Source: Candidatus Moraniibacteriota bacterium (lineage in GTDB: Bacteria > Patescibacteriota > Minisyncoccia > CAIUEV01 > JAHKAQ01). From it: a stretch of DNA of 15,090 nt. Below, in pieces: positions 13,170 through 15,090 of the stretch (the stretch's first letter is position 1; each line of letters begins with the position of its first letter). A program made the position numbers and the translations under genes. The stretch is from NCBI GenBank assembly GCA_014729445.1, contig WJJX01000017.1:1-15090 (forward strand), written 5' to 3'. Under the pieces are notes generated by a model. It worked only from the letters and a program-made list of their open reading frames with translations. It was not told where the DNA came from and made no database searches.

Positions 13170-14297
13170 ATGAGTAGGGATACCTGGACACAAGACGACG
13201 AAAAGTATCTGATCGAGTGGTATGGAGAAAAGAGCGCGGAAGAGATTGCCGACGCTCTTGAGAAGAAGAAAAGATCTGTCTACTATAAAGCCAGAGTTCT
13301 TGGTTTGCAAGGGCGGACAAGGCGTTGGACAGATGACGAGATAGCTGTTCTGAAAGAGAATTATGTAACCTTGGGAGCGAGGCGGACTGCTGAAGTACTG
13401 GGCAGGACCCTCGCTTCTGTTCATACAAAAATTAGGGAAGTCGGCGGAGGAAATTCTCCACTAGGGCCGAGAAACGATTGGACAGAGGGGGAGGAAAAGT
13501 TTCTCCTTGAGAACTACCAGGTACTTGATTGGGATAAACTGGAGAAGGGGACGGGACGAGACAAGGCCGCCATGGTCAGGAAAGCCAGGGAGTTGGGAAT
13601 CAAGAGATATGTAGATCCATTCCCCTTTTTTGAGGAGTGGTCTGAAGAGGTCGCCTATATCTTGGGGTTCTTTGCTGCCGATGGGTGGGTGGCAATCAGG
13701 GGACCCAAAAGCATAAGAATTGGCTTCTCTCAAAAAGAATCAGACATTATCTATACATTAAAAAAGACAATTGGAACAGGAAGAATTACAGAGAAATCTA
13801 ACGGCATGTACGAATACTATGTTCATAGTGTGAAATTGTACGATTGGTTATGTGAGGTATTTGGATTCGACGTACACCAAAAATCACATACGTTGCTATG
13901 GCCTGACGTTCCCAAAGAATATGTAAGGCATTTTACTCGCGGGGCATTCGATGGAGATGGATCGATATTTAGAACGAAAGATGAATTATGGAGTATTGAC
14001 TATGCTTCCAGTTCAAAAGATTTTATTGAATCATTGTTTAACATAACCATTGAAAATATTGGAGTCAGGCTATCCGTGGGGGAAAACAAGACTAACGTGT
14101 ACCATGCAAGAACTACTGGTGTGGGGGCGGTGTGTTTTATTCATTGGTTATACAAGAACTGCTCTATTGCCCTCGAAAGAAAGAAGGCGCTGGCTGAGGA
14201 AGCAATGTACCCGCGTGGATTGGCGCAAAAGAATATCGTCACCGAGAAGATGAAAGAGATGTTCCCGGAGGTACTGGCAACCTATAACATTCGCTAG
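13170..14297 (+). CDS. LAGLIDADG homing endonuclease with three N-terminal SANT/Myb-like repeats
   Basis: The 375-residue product is a freestanding homing endonuclease. Residues 1-148 contain three SANT/Myb/GcrA-like helical repeats, each opening with W-T-x-x-E/D: 'WTQDDEKYLIEWYGEKS' (6-22), 'WTDDEIAVLKENY' (53-65) and 'WTEGEEKFLLENY' (104-116). These probably bind DNA. Residues 158-345 form a LAGLIDADG domain with motif 1 LGFFAADGW (165-173, D171) and motif 2 RGAFDGDGS (257-265, D263) as catalytic acids, both intact. The ATG at 13170 has AAGAAAGGA upstream; a GTG start at 13137 would fall in the leader hairpin. The gene has its own promoter and sits after the capsid gene, a typical intergenic niche for such elements. 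The LAGLIDADG half looks more AT-rich than the N-terminal half and the neighbours, suggesting a separate origin. Confidence 0.88.
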   Translation: MSRDTWTQDDEKYLIEWYGEKSAEEIADALEKKKRSVYYKARVLGLQGRTRRWTDDEIAVLKENYVTLGARRTAEVLGRTLASVHTKIREVGGGNSPLGPRNDWTEGEEKFLLENYQVLDWDKLEKGTGRDKAAMVRKARELGIKRYVDPFPFFEEWSEEVAYILGFFAADGWVAIRGPKSIRIGFSQKESDIIYTLKKTIGTGRITEKSNGMYEYYVHSVKLYDWLCEVFGFDVHQKSHTLLWPDVPKEYVRHFTRGAFDGDGSIFRTKDELWSIDYASSSKDFIESLFNITIENIGVRLSVGENKTNVYHARTTGVGAVCFIHWLYKNCSIALERKKALAEEAMYPRGLAQKNIVTEKMKEMFPEVLATYNIR

Positions 14298-14310
14298 CCA
14301 AGAATTGGAT

Positions 14311-14356
14311 GTCATTTAAATCCTATATACCCTCACCTATATAGATTTTAAATGAC
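14311..14356. repeat. Long palindrome, copy 1 of 3
   Basis: Left arm 14311-14329 (GTCATTTAAATCCTATATA) and right arm 14338-14356 pair over 19 positions with one 2-nt mismatch, around an 8-nt loop. An outer pair AGAATTGG (14301-14308) / CCAATTCT (14362-14369) extends the hairpin with sequence not shared by the other copies. Confidence 0.85.
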
Positions 14357-14419
14357 CTCTACCAATTCTCCACCATTCCCACTCCCCCTCTCAGCCATGG
14401 TGTCATCTCTACACTATGA

Positions 14420-14463
14420 TCATTTAAATCCTATAGGGTTCAGTCTATATAGGTTTTAAATGA
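14420..14463. repeat. Long palindrome, copy 2 of 3
   Basis: Left arm 14420-14435 (TCATTTAAATCCTATA) and right arm 14448-14463 pair with a single T/T mismatch and a 12-nt loop. An outer pair CTACAC (14409-14414) / GTGTAG (14469-14474), with 5-nt internal loops on both sides, again extends the hairpin with unique sequence. It starts 108 bp after the matching point of copy 1. Confidence 0.85.
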
Positions 14464-14525
14464 CATTCGTGTAGGTTTCACACTATCTCGCCTATGTCCC
14501 ATCGCCCGCCATCTCGTCTCGATAG

Positions 14526-14574
14526 GTCATTTAAATCCTATACAACTCCTCTATCTATGTAGATTTTAAATGAC
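14526..14574. repeat. Long palindrome, copy 3 of 3
   Basis: Left arm 14526-14544 (GTCATTTAAATCCTATACA) and right arm 14556-14574 pair over the same conserved outer part, with weaker inner pairing (one G-U and one C-A) and an 11-nt loop. It starts 107 bp after copy 2 and ends 4 bp before the -35 box of the kinase promoter. I see no outer unique stem here. Confidence 0.82.
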
Positions 14575-14578
14575 ACCC

Positions 14579-14607
14579 TTGACACACCCATCGTTCTATG
14601 TTATACT
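14579..14607 (+). promoter_or_regulatory. Near-perfect promoter of the sugar kinase gene
   Basis: TTGACA (14579-14584), a 17-bp spacer and TATACT (14602-14607), with TG at 14599-14600 as an extended -10. Transcription would start near 14614. The third palindrome lies directly upstream, so a protein bound there could activate or block RNA polymerase. Confidence 0.85.
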
Positions 14608-14640
14608 ATATCTACTATCATCTCAAAGAAAGGACACTTT

Positions 14641-15090
14641 GTGAAGATTGTCCGCAGTCCACTTAGGGTATCCCTATTTGGTGGGGGAAGTGATCTCCCT
14701 GCGTATTATGAGAAACACGGGGGGTTGATTATTTCCTTTGCCATAGACAGGTGTATATCGCTTATCCACAACGACAGGCCGACGGGTGGCTGTCGTTTGT
14801 CATATAGCAAGGTAGAAGAAGTAAAGAACTGGCGAGAAGTTGAGCATGATCTAGTTAGGGCCTATGCAGAATATAATCACATTCTTCTCCCCGCCACGAT
14901 TACCATTGTTGGAGATGTGCCCAAGGGGACCGGGCTGGGAAGTTCCAGTGCGCTGAGTTTGGCCCTGGCAATGATGTATTATAAAAATCCTTACGATATG
15001 AAGGTTCATCTCCCACTGTGGAAAGTTGCCAAGAGGTTCGAGGAATACACTAACCCCCACGTTGGTATTCAGGACTTTCTCCCTGCGTAC
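14641..15090 (+). CDS. GHMP sugar kinase, heptose-7-phosphate kinase-like (partial, 3' end cut)
   Basis: The window holds the first 150 codons; no stop is reached. The N-terminus 'SPLRVSLFGGGSDLPAYYEKHGG' (6-28, split as SPLRVSLFGGGSDLP and AYYEKHGG) and the ATP-binding motif PKGTGLGSSSA (94-104) are those of the GHMP family. 'VGIQDFLPAY' (141-150) matches the subgroup that includes D-glycero-D-manno-heptose 7-phosphate 1-kinase (HddA-like) and L-fucose kinase-type enzymes. The enzyme should phosphorylate a sugar or sugar phosphate with ATP on the way to a nucleotide-sugar. The GTG at 14641 has AAAGGA (14629-14634) 6 nt upstream. The gene has its own strong promoter. In a phage, this points to glycan synthesis for host-surface change or modification of virion or DNA; exact substrate cannot be read here. 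Confidence 0.88.
   Translation, partial: MKIVRSPLRVSLFGGGSDLPAYYEKHGGLIISFAIDRCISLIHNDRPTGGCRLSYSKVEEVKNWREVEHDLVRAYAEYNHILLPATITIVGDVPKGTGLGSSSALSLALAMMYYKNPYDMKVHLPLWKVAKRFEEYTNPHVGIQDFLPAY

Noticed and set aside
14311..14574. CRISPR array
   Set aside because: Only three units, each a long hairpin with variable loop, imperfect arms and 62-63 bp spacers, and no cas genes. Repeat and spacer lengths and divergence do not fit CRISPR.

Overview
The window looks like part of the genome of a tailed double-stranded DNA phage (or a prophage). All genes I can support lie on the plus strand. From left to right they are a terminase small-subunit candidate, a 52-residue basic ORF, the terminase large subunit, the portal, a MuF-type minor head protein, two small unknown virion-type proteins, a block of carbohydrate-binding and surface proteins, a prohead protease fused to a scaffold, and the major capsid protein. 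A LAGLIDADG homing endonuclease and the first 150 codons of a GHMP sugar kinase follow. The host is bacterial, since there are consensus sigma70-type promoters and Shine-Dalgarno sites. The lipoprotein-like glycoside hydrolase carries a 'VYLPVV' stretch after its signal peptide, a feature I associate with secreted proteins of Chloroflexota (Anaerolineae). That is only a weak hint about the host.

Region by region: 1-1118 has no convincing gene. It holds a promoter-like sequence, small repeats, hairpins and a G-quadruplex motif. 1119-3285 is the packaging module. At 3287 a promoter starts a tightly overlapping operon (portal, MuF, two small genes, lectin-like protein, His-rich protein, glycoside hydrolase; 3344-9673). 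The MuF reading frame has no credible start codon of its own. It is preceded, inside the end of the portal gene, by a G-GGG-GGT heptamer and a possible H-type pseudoknot, so a portal-MuF fusion by -1 frameshifting is a serious possibility. The block 6673-9950 is visibly richer in GC than the head genes and seems to be an inserted cassette of surface proteins. It ends in a gene broken by several frameshifts (9692-10017).

A second promoter at 10070 starts the protease/scaffold-capsid operon (10120-13080). The promoters at 3287 and 10070 share the same palindrome in the same register over the -10 box, so the two head operons are probably co-regulated. A third, near-perfect promoter at 13084 drives the homing endonuclease through a leader with a strong hairpin. 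Between that gene and the sugar kinase lies the most unusual non-coding element: three copies of a long imperfect palindrome spaced 107-108 bp apart, the last one ending 4 bp before the -35 box of the kinase promoter at 14579.

Functionally, the head genes build and fill the capsid: terminase pumps DNA through the portal, the protease/scaffold guides capsid assembly, and MuF sits inside near the portal. The GC-rich cassette probably binds or attacks host surface glycans, and the kinase suggests heptose or related nucleotide-sugar metabolism. All functions were assigned by reading motifs by eye; no database search was run.
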